Of a stretch of 40,113 bases of DNA, positions 30,769 to 37,171 are shown piece after piece. The stretch lies in the IMG/VR virus record IMGVR_UViG_3300023174_000010, positions 1 through 40,113 of that record. One strand, 5' to 3'. Below the pieces are notes generated by a model. The model was not told the origin of the DNA, did not search any database, and saw nothing but the letters and a program-made list of their open reading frames with translations. The number at the start of each line of letters is the position of its first letter. Position 1 is the stretch's first letter. This stretch comes from a virus. The translations under genes and the position numbers were made by a program.

Positions 30769-31653
30769 CTAGCTAACTAGCAAGGGAAGCGTTTCCCCCC
30801 TTTGGATTGCTTCGGTTGCGTCCCAAAGTTTGCGGTTTATGTCGATGCTTTGGGCAATGCTGTTAATAGTTCGCATTCTGCGGGGGCGAATGTCAATCCC
30901 CTGAGAAGTTCGGCGGGGCATATTCACGCTATACCCTCCCCGAATCACGTTTTCCTGAATGCGGTTAAAGACGTGCCAAAGGCTTGGTGAAGCGTCTTCG
31001 GTTCGCCTTACCTTCACAAGCTCGTCAATTCTGCGGGTGAACTCTTCCCGCATAAACTCCACCCCTACCCCCGCCTCTTCTAAGCGTTGGGAAGTCTTGG
31101 TGAAGTTATCCCCGCCAAAGTACTCCCGCCAACGTAGGCCAACGGCAAACCCTGCGAGGTTGCGTTGTTGGGAGTCGTTAAGGGTGATGCCTTGCCACTC
31201 TTTAATCACTAGGGAGGAGCGTTGAAGATCCGTTTCAGTGTGTGCAACGGCTTCCCCCAAAGCTTCCCCAAGCTTGTTTAATGATAGCGAATGACGAATT
31301 CGAATAGATGAGTACTGCGAACCTACCATCAAACCATTAGTGCATATTAAGCGGTAAAATCCTGCGAATAACTCAAAGGACGCTGAGCCATCGTTTGCGT
31401 TTCTTAGGTTAATTCGGGGGAGATACTCGCCTAGCGTCTTCTCTTCTCCAACTCTCGCCAAGCTCACAAAGTGCTTTGCAAAGGCTCGGCGTTGCACGTC
31501 ACGTGAACGAACTTGAGAAGATGCAAAGGGTTTCCACCCCAAGCCTTCGAATTGGTTCATCACGTCTGCTGTCCGAATGTTGTTGAAACGTGGGGTGGTA
31601 GTTTGTTCAAATCGTCCACGCTGGTTCAGGGTATCTTGAATTATTATGTTCAT
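30769..31653 (-). CDS. DUF932-family protein
   Basis: 294 residues. The DUF932 pattern is visible: YLPRINLRNANDGSASFELF followed by AGFYRLICTNGLMVGSQYSS (about 92-131), then helices with EAVAHTETDLQRSS and, in the C-terminal half, SLWHVFNRIQENVIRGGYSV followed by basic PRRTSQGIDIRPRRMRTI. DUF932 proteins are common on phages and plasmids and are thought to be nucleic-acid related, but their activity is not established. First sizeable gene downstream of the non-coding region, so probably transcribed first by host RNA polymerase. Confidence 0.85.
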   Translation of the reverse strand: MNIIIQDTLNQRGRFEQTTTPRFNNIRTADVMNQFEGLGWKPFASSQVRSRDVQRRAFAKHFVSLARVGEEKTLGEYLPRINLRNANDGSASFELFAGFYRLICTNGLMVGSQYSSIRIRHSLSLNKLGEALGEAVAHTETDLQRSSLVIKEWQGITLNDSQQRNLAGFAVGLRWREYFGGDNFTKTSQRLEEAGVGVEFMREEFTRRIDELVKVRRTEDASPSLWHVFNRIQENVIRGGYSVNMPRRTSQGIDIRPRRMRTINSIAQSIDINRKLWDATEAIQRGETLPLLVS

Positions 31654-31654
31654 T

Positions 31655-31789
31655 TTATTTCATTCTCCTGTTCAATTCGTTTACGATTTCAATGCCATAC
31701 TTTGACGTGTGCTGGTTCTTTACCATAAGCAAATCGAGTTTATTTCTAAGCTCGAATCGTTTCATTTTGTTTATTTTTTTGTTTTTCAT
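31655..31789 (-). CDS. Possible small basic peptide (44 residues)
   Basis: ATG at 31789 and TAA at 31655-31657, one base before the DUF932 ATG. The product starts MKNKKINKMKRFELRNKLDL and continues with HTSKYGIEIVNELNRRMK, strongly basic and helical. AAAAAGGAGAATAG precedes the start at a slightly long distance (about 11 nt). The last codons hold the AGGAGA used by the DUF932 gene. Coding status is likely but not certain. Confidence 0.5.
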   Translation of the reverse strand: MKNKKINKMKRFELRNKLDLLMVKNQHTSKYGIEIVNELNRRMK

Positions 31790-31820
31790 ATTCTATCTAT
31801 TCTCCTTTTTAGTTTTCGGT

Positions 31821-31922
31821 TTATTTTAATTTCGCAATGAGGATACCGAATACAATCCCCAAGGGAAAAGCGAGTGCAACGGCATTCGCAAGTGTGCCTG
31901 AGTCGATGAAGGTTTGATTCAT
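31821..31922 (-). CDS. Possible single-span membrane peptide (33 residues)
   Basis: ATG at 31922, TAA at 31821-31823. The peptide NAVALAFPLGIVFGILIAKL forms one convincing hydrophobic segment with a Lys tail. No clear ribosome binding site is seen, so it may be a chance frame; the hydrophobic pattern and position as first early frame make it worth noting. Confidence 0.35.
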   Translation of the reverse strand: MNQTFIDSGTLANAVALAFPLGIVFGILIAKLK

Positions 31923-32016
31923 AAAGTGAAAGTAACAGAACATTATAAATAGTCAATGGGGTATTTATAGTTATTAGTAAGGCTAATTAAAGGGAGATTA
32001 AAAACTAATAGGATCG

Positions 32017-32031
32017 TGATAGTCGATGATA
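32017..32031 (-). promoter_or_regulatory. Third copy of the CTATCA-TCGA site (15 bp)
   Basis: TATCATCGACTATCA on the minus strand, identical to the core of the two 25-bp copies. It lies 34 bp from the copy at 32051-32075, in the same orientation, upstream of the early genes. Confidence 0.55.
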
Positions 32032-32050
32032 TTTATTTAAAGACGTTTTA

Positions 32051-32075
32051 AAATGATAGTCGATGATAGTTTTTT
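32051..32075 (-). promoter_or_regulatory. 25-bp repeat in the non-coding region
   Basis: Exact copy of 30667-30691, same orientation. Two sites here in tandem upstream of the early operon suggest a cis-acting signal: phage polymerase promoters, or operators for an unidentified regulator. Confidence 0.6.
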
Positions 32076-32142
32076 GGAATGAAAAGGGAAATGAAAAGAA
32101 AAAAGAAAGTTTTTAGAACAGGATAGGAAAAGCTTTTTAAAA

Positions 32143-32283
32143 TGAGTTTAAAAAAAAAAGTTTCAAGGCATCAAATAAACTCAAATTAAAGGGAGTTTAA
32201 TCAGATCCCTTTAAAAATGTTTTAATGCTGAATGGAGCAGATCCCAAAAAGATCCGCATTCAATTAGATTAATAGACTAATCA
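32143..32283. repeat. Cluster of perfect inverted repeats
   Basis: Four small inverted repeats occur in 141 bp: TGAGTTTA/TAAACTCA (32143-32150, 32176-32183), TAAAGGGA/TCCCTTTA (32187-32194, 32206-32213), GAATG/CATTC (32230-32234, 32257-32261, enclosing two GATCC) and GATTA/TAATC (32267-32271, 32278-32282). The density suggests an origin, operator set or packaging-related region. Confidence 0.5.
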
Positions 32284-32689
32284 AAAAGAGTGAAGGTCAA
32301 CCCTTTGGCTATTCTATACTCCTTCTATGCCTTGCTTTCCCTAGTCTTTTCCCTTGGTTTGCTTTCTTTTCCGCTTTAGAATCCCCACAATCTGAGCGAA
32401 AGGGGGGGGCAAGGGGGGGAAACACGAAAACTTGTGCGTATATAAAGCCTTTCGAAATTTTCTACCAAAAAGTAAAAAAGGGTTTTGTAAGGAGGAGAAC
32501 GGATAACCCTTAAACCGCTACGCAGATAGAACAGGGTAGGAGAACCCAATCATAAGGAACTTCTAATGTTTATATGTTCCATAAGCTTTAACCATATTCT
32601 ATAAATACATAATCTACCTGGAATCCTGACTCACCTTAAGTCTATAAGTAGATTTGTCTTGACATCTCTTATTATTATCTATATGTATA

Positions 32690-32880
32690 CTACAAGTTAG
32701 CTTTAAGTTAACTTCAAGTATACTAATCAGTTTACTTATATATTATCTTATTAATATATTATATAGTATATATATTATATAATCTTAAAGCTTATCCTTA
32801 ACATAACCTAAAGCTAAACCTTAGGTTAACCACAAGCTTATCTTTAGGTATACTTAAGGTATACTTTAACTTAACAATAA
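32690..32880. repeat. AT-rich array of short palindromic words
   Basis: The sequence is built largely from recurring words: GTATAC, GTTAAC, AAGCTT, CTTAAG, CCTAAAG/CTTTAGG and CCTTAGG, around a TATATA-rich centre (about 32740-32785). CCTAAAG-type heptamers flank the terminal repeats of T7 (SRL/SRR regions), so by analogy this may mark the concatemer junction. Confidence 0.45.
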
Positions 32881-32893
32881 TAGATAAGACTTT

Positions 32894-33637
32894 TTAAGCT
32901 AAAGCCAAGAACTCTTGTCTTTCCCTGTCGTACCTTCTTTTAAGCCCACTACCAAATAAAGCCCACCAATTGCCTTTTACAATTGTTCCCTTTACTACAA
33001 TAGTGTCGATCTTATTGCCGTAGGTCTTTTTATCATATTCCTCCCTAACTTCCCTAAGCTTGTTTTGGAATTCTAAATTAGTCATCTTATTGATGATGTC
33101 TATGGTTTGGGGTTTGATGTCTTTAGATGATGTTTCAATTGGCATACCAGCAATTGAATTAAGAATAGCCCTACATCCACCTTCACCCCTAAGATGAGCA
33201 ACACTCATAATACTAGCTTGGATTCCAGGGTTAGAAAACAGGATAGCTCCAGCATTAATAGCTCTTTCGTTAAGAAGTTCGGATATGCGGTTCTTAACCT
33301 CTTTGGAGTCTATTCCGTGAGCACGTACAAGCTTATGGATAGATGGGAAGTCCTTATGGTCTTCCCTAAAGCCGAAGTATTCCTTTTTGCCTGACTGAAT
33401 GGTAAAGCCTCCTTCAGACTTCATAATGCGATCCACAATAGTGGGATCTAGGGAGAGAGACACGGAGGTAGATGCTAAAAGGCTAGAATTACTTCTGCTT
33501 ACTAGTAGGTTTTTTAGGAGCGATAGGGGCAAGTTCCATACGCACAGGGGCAGTACGGACACCACCACCAAGCTCCATAGAGGGAATCTCAAGTGCCAGT
33601 TTTTCGGTACTTGGTTGTACTTCTGAGGTTGAACCAC
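32894..33637 (-). CDS. Endolysin-like protein (GH108-type muramidase candidate)
   Basis: 247 residues from GTG at 33637. The recognisable domain starts near residue 66: PTIVDRIMKSEGGFTIQSGK, with Glu75-Gly-Gly matching the catalytic E-G-G motif of the GH108 N-acetylmuramidase family, and a C-terminal half resembling the PG_binding_3 partner (AINAGAILFSNPGIQASIMS, LRGEGGCRAILNSIAGM). The first 49 residues overlap the preceding gene in another frame and are hydrophobic at about 19-46 (WSLVVVSVLPLCVWNLPLSL). Either this is a signal-arrest-release type anchor or the real start is internal, for example GTG at 33463 (189 residues). Last gene of the late transcript. Confidence 0.68.
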   Translation of the reverse strand: MVQPQKYNQVPKNWHLRFPLWSLVVVSVLPLCVWNLPLSLLKNLLVSRSNSSLLASTSVSLSLDPTIVDRIMKSEGGFTIQSGKKEYFGFREDHKDFPSIHKLVRAHGIDSKEVKNRISELLNERAINAGAILFSNPGIQASIMSVAHLRGEGGCRAILNSIAGMPIETSSKDIKPQTIDIINKMTNLEFQNKLREVREEYDKKTYGNKIDTIVVKGTIVKGNWWALFGSGLKRRYDRERQEFLALA

Positions 33638-33809
33638 CCTTATTAGCGGTTTGTAGCGGTTGGGGGGTATCTACCCCTTGGCTAACATTCATCGGCCCTT
33701 GTAGGGGCATCCCAGGCCCAAATTTAGGGCTTATAAAGCCTGTTTTAGTACCCTTGGGAAGAAATGGGCTAATATTGCGGAGATCGTACTTGGATGGTTC
33801 GAGGTTCAT
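33489..33809 (-). CDS. Proline-rich small late protein
   Basis: 106 residues; ATG overlaps the large terminase stop as ATGA. Pro/Gly/Thr-rich, probably disordered: PFLPKGTKTGFISPKFGPGM, then QGVDTPQPLQTANKGG and a basic end (KKPTSKQK). Similar in character to the 112-residue late protein at 36333-36671. The last 149 nt overlap the endolysin frame. Function unknown; a small virion-associated protein is possible. Confidence 0.65.
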   Translation of the reverse strand: MNLEPSKYDLRNISPFLPKGTKTGFISPKFGPGMPLQGPMNVSQGVDTPQPLQTANKGGSTSEVQPSTEKLALEIPSMELGGGVRTAPVRMELAPIAPKKPTSKQK

Positions 33810-35464
33810 AGGTCTAGCCAGTTTCTTTGTTTAGAACGACTACCAATAGCTGATTCCATAAATTTGTCTAGCTCTTTTTGGAACAATTCATCTTTGTGTT
33901 GTTTGTGGGCTAGTTCGGTATCTCTAGCCATAGCTTGTACCCAGTAGCTTACGGCAATCGCTAGGGCATCCAATCTATCGTCCTGAGCAAGGCTACCCTT
34001 ATCCCTGGTAAGCCTACTCATCTGATAAAATAGTCTATATCTAGCTAAAGTCTCACCATCCCCTTCAATGCTTTGGAAATCCTTTTCTATTACCTTTGGG
34101 TCAACGATAAGTCTGTGTTGGTTCATTACAGGCTCAAGAGTGTCGATGATTCGCTTCTCCTTTTGCGTGGAGTGGCGTACCTCTTCAATGGTGCAGGGAT
34201 GGATTCTGCCGAATACAGGTTTGATAAGCTCACCAAACATTCCGTCACCAAAGTTTGCTTCGTAGATTGCGTAGTTACATCCGTGTAGCTTGGCTTGACG
34301 CACGATTGTTTCCAGCGTCTCCATTGTATAGCCAGACCTAAACCCGCCTATGTCAACCAGGAAGAGTTGTCCGTGAAGACACTTTACGATGGCATAGGAT
34401 GTTTCGTCTTTGCCTCTACCTGACGGATCGATTGCGATAACGCACCCTTGGTATTCGGAGAACTCAGAGGAGACTTGCATAGGACGATAATAAGCGTCTC
34501 CGTCAAAGCCAACATTAGGTAGATCGTTAACTCTGCAATCTGGGGCATTACTCCAAACTAGGTGACTTGGACCACGTTTAGGATCGAGAGAGTGAACAAT
34601 AAGATCGCTTAGTTTTAGCGGGTAGCGGTTAGCATCTGAAAGTCTTGGGTCGAGCATAAACTGCAACGCAAACCCGCTTCGTCCGTAGCTCGATTCTCGG
34701 ATTATAAGATCTTCATCGGTGAAGCGTGTAGGTTCAGTTGTCGTTCCACTTTGCCCATTAGATGAGGATATGTAGGGAGAAAGACGTACGCCATAACGTA
34801 CTCTTTGTTCTTCGCTGGGAATTCGTACTGGCCAGATTCGAGCCATATAGCCTCTGCCCTCTAGCTTTTCGTAAAGGCTATTCTCAGTTTGCGGAGTGCC
34901 CAGAAAGATGATTCTCCCATTGGGTTTGATAACGGCATCAAACTCTTTGACTGATTCAGCAAGCTTAATCCGCATAAGCTCAGTCTGACTATTGCCACTG
35001 GTTTCAATATCGTCAGCAATCACAATGTCGGCTCGGCTACCAGTGATCTGCCCTGTGATACCAACACTTTTTACTGAGGGGGCGTGACTAGCTGGTGCAG
35101 GTCCAACGTCAAAGCTTTCCTTGGAATTACGTTGTTCTTCCCTTGGGACAAGATGGTTTAGAACTGGTATCTCATTGATTAGTCTTAGGGTAAACGTAGT
35201 GAAGTCGCTTGCCCTGTTCTTGCTTGCCGATACTACAAGGATGTTCTTGGTTGGGTCTACCAGGAGTTGGTGACAAACAAACGCAGAAGCAATCCAGCTT
35301 TTTCCTACTCCTCGAAAGGCTTCTACAATCTGCCTGTCAGGTCCAACTTCCATTCTTTGGGCAATGTCATATTGAAGCGGAGTGGGGTCAGGAAGGTTTA
35401 GGTGCTTCCAAACAATATAAAGGAAGTTCCTGAAGTCTTTTAGTCTTGGATCAATTTGTTGCAT
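33806..35464 (-). CDS. terL: Terminase large subunit (T7 gp19-like)
   Basis: 552 residues (T7 gp19: 586). The ATPase has Walker A AFRGVGKSW (49-57) and Walker B ADIVIADD (145-152), and carries the T7-type segment SFDVGPAPASHAPSVKSVGI next to it. The nuclease domain shows IAIDPSGRGKDE (Asp346), YEANFGDGMFGE (Glu402) and AQDDRLDALA (Asp495-Asp499). It pumps DNA into the procapsid and cuts the concatemer. T7-type sequence suggests packaging from a concatemer with direct terminal repeats and not cos or headful, though that must be tested. Overlaps the preceding gene by 25 nt. Confidence 0.98.
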   Translation of the reverse strand: MQQIDPRLKDFRNFLYIVWKHLNLPDPTPLQYDIAQRMEVGPDRQIVEAFRGVGKSWIASAFVCHQLLVDPTKNILVVSASKNRASDFTTFTLRLINEIPVLNHLVPREEQRNSKESFDVGPAPASHAPSVKSVGITGQITGSRADIVIADDIETSGNSQTELMRIKLAESVKEFDAVIKPNGRIIFLGTPQTENSLYEKLEGRGYMARIWPVRIPSEEQRVRYGVRLSPYISSSNGQSGTTTEPTRFTDEDLIIRESSYGRSGFALQFMLDPRLSDANRYPLKLSDLIVHSLDPKRGPSHLVWSNAPDCRVNDLPNVGFDGDAYYRPMQVSSEFSEYQGCVIAIDPSGRGKDETSYAIVKCLHGQLFLVDIGGFRSGYTMETLETIVRQAKLHGCNYAIYEANFGDGMFGELIKPVFGRIHPCTIEEVRHSTQKEKRIIDTLEPVMNQHRLIVDPKVIEKDFQSIEGDGETLARYRLFYQMSRLTRDKGSLAQDDRLDALAIAVSYWVQAMARDTELAHKQHKDELFQKELDKFMESAIGSRSKQRNWLDL

Positions 35465-35676
35465 AGCGGATACACAGCACCTTTTGATGGATGAATTAAA
35501 CGGACATCAGATAGATGTGTTCCGTATTGATGTCCATTAGAAGCTTTGTAATAAATGAGGCAGTAATCGTCAAACTCTTCTTCAGGTTCTGGACAAATAA
35601 ACCAATCTCCGCACTTTGAAACGTCTCCGTCATTAGCCCATAAGGCACACGTTGCTTCCATTTCATTAAGAGTCAT
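35440..35676 (-). CDS. Small hypothetical protein before large terminase
   Basis: 78 residues: NEMEATCALWANDGDVSKCG, DWFICPEPEEEFDDYCLIYY, ASNGHQYGTHLSDVRLIHPS. Four cysteines, acidic centre. It overlaps its upstream neighbour by 11 nt and the terminase gene by 25 nt. No family recognised. Confidence 0.62.
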   Translation of the reverse strand: MTLNEMEATCALWANDGDVSKCGDWFICPEPEEEFDDYCLIYYKASNGHQYGTHLSDVRLIHPSKGAVYPLCNKLIQD

Positions 35677-35899
35677 CTTCCATTTTTCTCCTTGGTTTTT
35701 CTGGTCTATGTATTCCGTATGTTAAGTTCTCTGTTCCTCTTATCTCACTCATATCTACACAAATATGATCACCTGTGTCATTTAATTCTACTAGGTAAAC
35801 AGGATTTTGACTTGGCCCATAGTCTATTATTGCAAGCCAAATGCCTTCACCTTTTGGGGTTTGAACCCATCGTTCAATAGGAAGGAATACTATGTTCAT
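35666..35899 (-). CDS. Small beta-rich hypothetical protein
   Basis: 77 residues: GEGIWLAIIDYGPSQNPVYL, VELNDTGDHICVDMSEIRGT, ENLTYGIHRPEK. The pattern of a small SH3-like or beta-barrel protein (GxGxWLAIIDYG...YLVEL...H.C.D...IR..ENLTYGI) occurs in several T7-like phages near the terminase genes. Function unknown. Confidence 0.65.
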   Translation of the reverse strand: MNIVFLPIERWVQTPKGEGIWLAIIDYGPSQNPVYLVELNDTGDHICVDMSEIRGTENLTYGIHRPEKPRRKMEDDS

Positions 35900-36117
35900 A
35901 TTTAACCTAGTGAACTATTAAGCAACTTAAATAAAAAAGAAAACCCTCTCTGTACAACAATGTAAAACATAAAGAAAACCTGTTCATTAATCAAGGTTAA
36001 CTTGTTGATTATTAGATCATTTCTTGAGGTTAACCACCACCACCCCCTAGTGCCGTCCCCCAGCCTAGCTTTTATCACGCATATACCCCGCTTAAATAAC
36101 TGACTATAAACAAAAAA
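35900..36117 (-). promoter_or_regulatory. Gap before the terminase block
   Basis: A 218-nt gap in an otherwise tightly packed late region. On the minus strand it contains G-rich runs (GGCTGGGGGACGG, AGGGGGTGGTGGTGG), palindromic GTTAAC words, and two T-rich runs, the second being GAGGGTTTTCTTTTTT. A hairpin AACCT...AGGTT before TTCTTT may act as a weak terminator. A late promoter for terL and downstream genes is plausible but no consensus is known. Confidence 0.4.
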
Positions 36118-36336
36118 CTAGTGCTTAGCCCTATTCTTTGACTTAGACATAATCTTAAGGTTACTAAATGAGTTATTAAGTGGGTTACCATCCTTATGGT
36201 CAACATCTTTGTTGCGGAGTCGTGCTTTTCCGTACTTTCGGATCATAAGCCTTCTAGCCATATTGCGTCTAGCCCTACGTTTGATTTGGGCAGACGTTCC
36301 CTGGTAGTCTCGGTATTCTTTAGCGTAGTCTCTCAT
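36118..36336 (-). CDS. HNH nuclease
   Basis: 72 residues. The C-terminal half is an HNH motif: KDVDHKDGNPLNNSFSNLKI followed by MSKSKNRAKH, with the DH, N and N-R residues of the fold. The N-terminal half is very basic (IKRRARRNMARRLMIRKYGK). Short HNH proteins of this exact style lie beside the terminase genes of many T7-like phages and may help packaging instead of acting as homing elements. ATG overlaps the preceding stop as ATGA. Confidence 0.85.
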   Translation of the reverse strand: MRDYAKEYRDYQGTSAQIKRRARRNMARRLMIRKYGKARLRNKDVDHKDGNPLNNSFSNLKIMSKSKNRAKH

Positions 36337-36671
36337 ATGTTAAGACCAGAATCAGAAGAATTCATAGTAGACTCGCCAATCCTAAAGTTTCCCTGGTTAA
36401 AGCTAAACCTTCCTGTGGTTGCTCTAGGCATTGAGGCAGGTTGTATCTGTTGCTGAGCCATTGGTTGCTGTCCGTCAGAATATGCTGGCATAAATGAGTT
36501 TGCTGAACTTTGAGGCATAGAAGAAGGTTGAGAAGCAGGAGAAGATTGAGTTTCTGGTTTTTCCCATCTAGTAAGACCAAAAAGCCCTGGTCCTTTGTTT
36601 ATATAGCCTTCTTTAGCATAATCTCTTGGAGTGTATCCGTTAGGATTGTATTTGAATCCTGGCATACACAT
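36333..36671 (-). CDS. Disordered Gln/Ser/Pro-rich late protein
   Basis: 112 residues from ATG at 36671, 4 nt after the small-terminase stop; a longer frame to 36737 would overlap that gene. Begins MCMPGFKYNPNGYTPRDYAK and contains GPGLFGLTRWEKPETQ, then a long low-complexity part rich in Ser, Gln, Pro, Met. GGGCAGGGTAAG lies upstream. No family recognised; compare the equally disordered proteins at 15989-16249 and 33489-33809. Confidence 0.65.
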   Translation of the reverse strand: MCMPGFKYNPNGYTPRDYAKEGYINKGPGLFGLTRWEKPETQSSPASQPSSMPQSSANSFMPAYSDGQQPMAQQQIQPASMPRATTGRFSFNQGNFRIGESTMNSSDSGLNI

Positions 36672-36675
36672 AAAC

Positions 36676-36951
36676 TTACCCTGCCCTTTCAAACGGCAAA
36701 GCTTCTGCTTGTTTAACATTAACACCCTTAATCTCAAGGGGCTTGCCTTGGTCTTGAAAAGGAAGGGCTAGGGCTAGGTTAAACATAGGTGAACTCTTTT
36801 CTGGCATAGCATCTATTCCATTATCTTTCAAGAATTGTCTTGCGACATTAAGATCGGCTGGCGTTGCTTCCCCATTGTTAATGCGATCTAGCAGGGTATC
36901 GGCTACTAGTTCGTGCAGGTCTTCTAGCTTTTTCTTTAGTTCAATTTTCAC
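36676..36951 (-). CDS. terS: Terminase small subunit (T7 gp18-like)
   Basis: 91 residues from GTG at 36951, placed directly after the preceding stop; TTG at 36963 would add four residues. The helical region IELKKKLEDLHELVADTLLD followed by RINNGEATPADLNVARQFLK and DNGIDAMPEKSSPMFNL is typical of gp18-like DNA maturase A proteins, which have 89 residues in T7. It recognises the packaging region and hands concatemer DNA to the large subunit. Start codon choice is uncertain because no strong ribosome binding site precedes either. Confidence 0.85.
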   Translation of the reverse strand: MKIELKKKLEDLHELVADTLLDRINNGEATPADLNVARQFLKDNGIDAMPEKSSPMFNLALALPFQDQGKPLEIKGVNVKQAEALPFERAG

Positions 36952-36952
36952 G

Positions 36953-37171
36953 TTATGGACCAAAAATTTTATTTTTTATTGTTTCCCAAAGCGTAGTAAA
37001 GGCAAAGGTTATAGCTGTTACAATCCCAAGCCACTTCATATAGTTACCCTCGATAACACGAAGTCGTGTGTCGTGCTTTTCAAACGTAAGCTTAAATTCT
37101 TTTTGATTTGTTAGAACCTCTGAAAGCATACCTTCCATTTTTCCTAAACTTCTATGTAATTCACTACTCAT
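36953..37171 (-). CDS. XhlA/holin-like membrane protein
   Basis: 72 residues. Residues 1-42 form a charged amphipathic helix (RSLGKMEGMLSEVLTNQKEF, HDTRLRVIEG), followed by a single membrane segment at about 46-62 (KWLGIVTAITFAFTTLW) and a short basic tail. This coiled-coil plus C-terminal anchor is the XhlA/hemolysin type layout. It lies directly before the small terminase gene, where T7 has its holin gene 17.5, so a lysis role is plausible. It overlaps the end of the gp16-like gene by an ATGA. Confidence 0.7.
   Translation of the reverse strand: MSSELHRSLGKMEGMLSEVLTNQKEFKLTFEKHDTRLRVIEGNYMKWLGIVTAITFAFTTLWETIKNKIFGP

Larger units (their letters stand above)
31923..32893. other. Non-coding control region, probable site of genome ends
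   Basis: This 971-nt stretch has no convincing gene. It separates the last late gene (endolysin) from the first early genes, the same place as the ends of the linear T7 genome. It contains two copies of the CTATCA-TCGA-CTATCA site, several perfect inverted repeats (32143-32283), a near-perfect 17-bp direct repeat (31986-32002 and 32184-32200), long G-runs (32402-32419), and an AT-rich array of short palindromes (about 32690-32880) with CCTAAAG-like units resembling the repeats beside T7 terminal redundancies. Confidence 0.6.

Noticed and set aside
32640-32700. Sigma-70-like promoter on the plus strand (TTGACA near 32658)
   Set aside because: A good -35 is present but no convincing -10 at 16-18 bp, and no plus-strand gene lies downstream.
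32690-32880. CRISPR-like array
   Set aside because: The recurring words are 6-8 bp palindromes without regular spacing or unique spacers.
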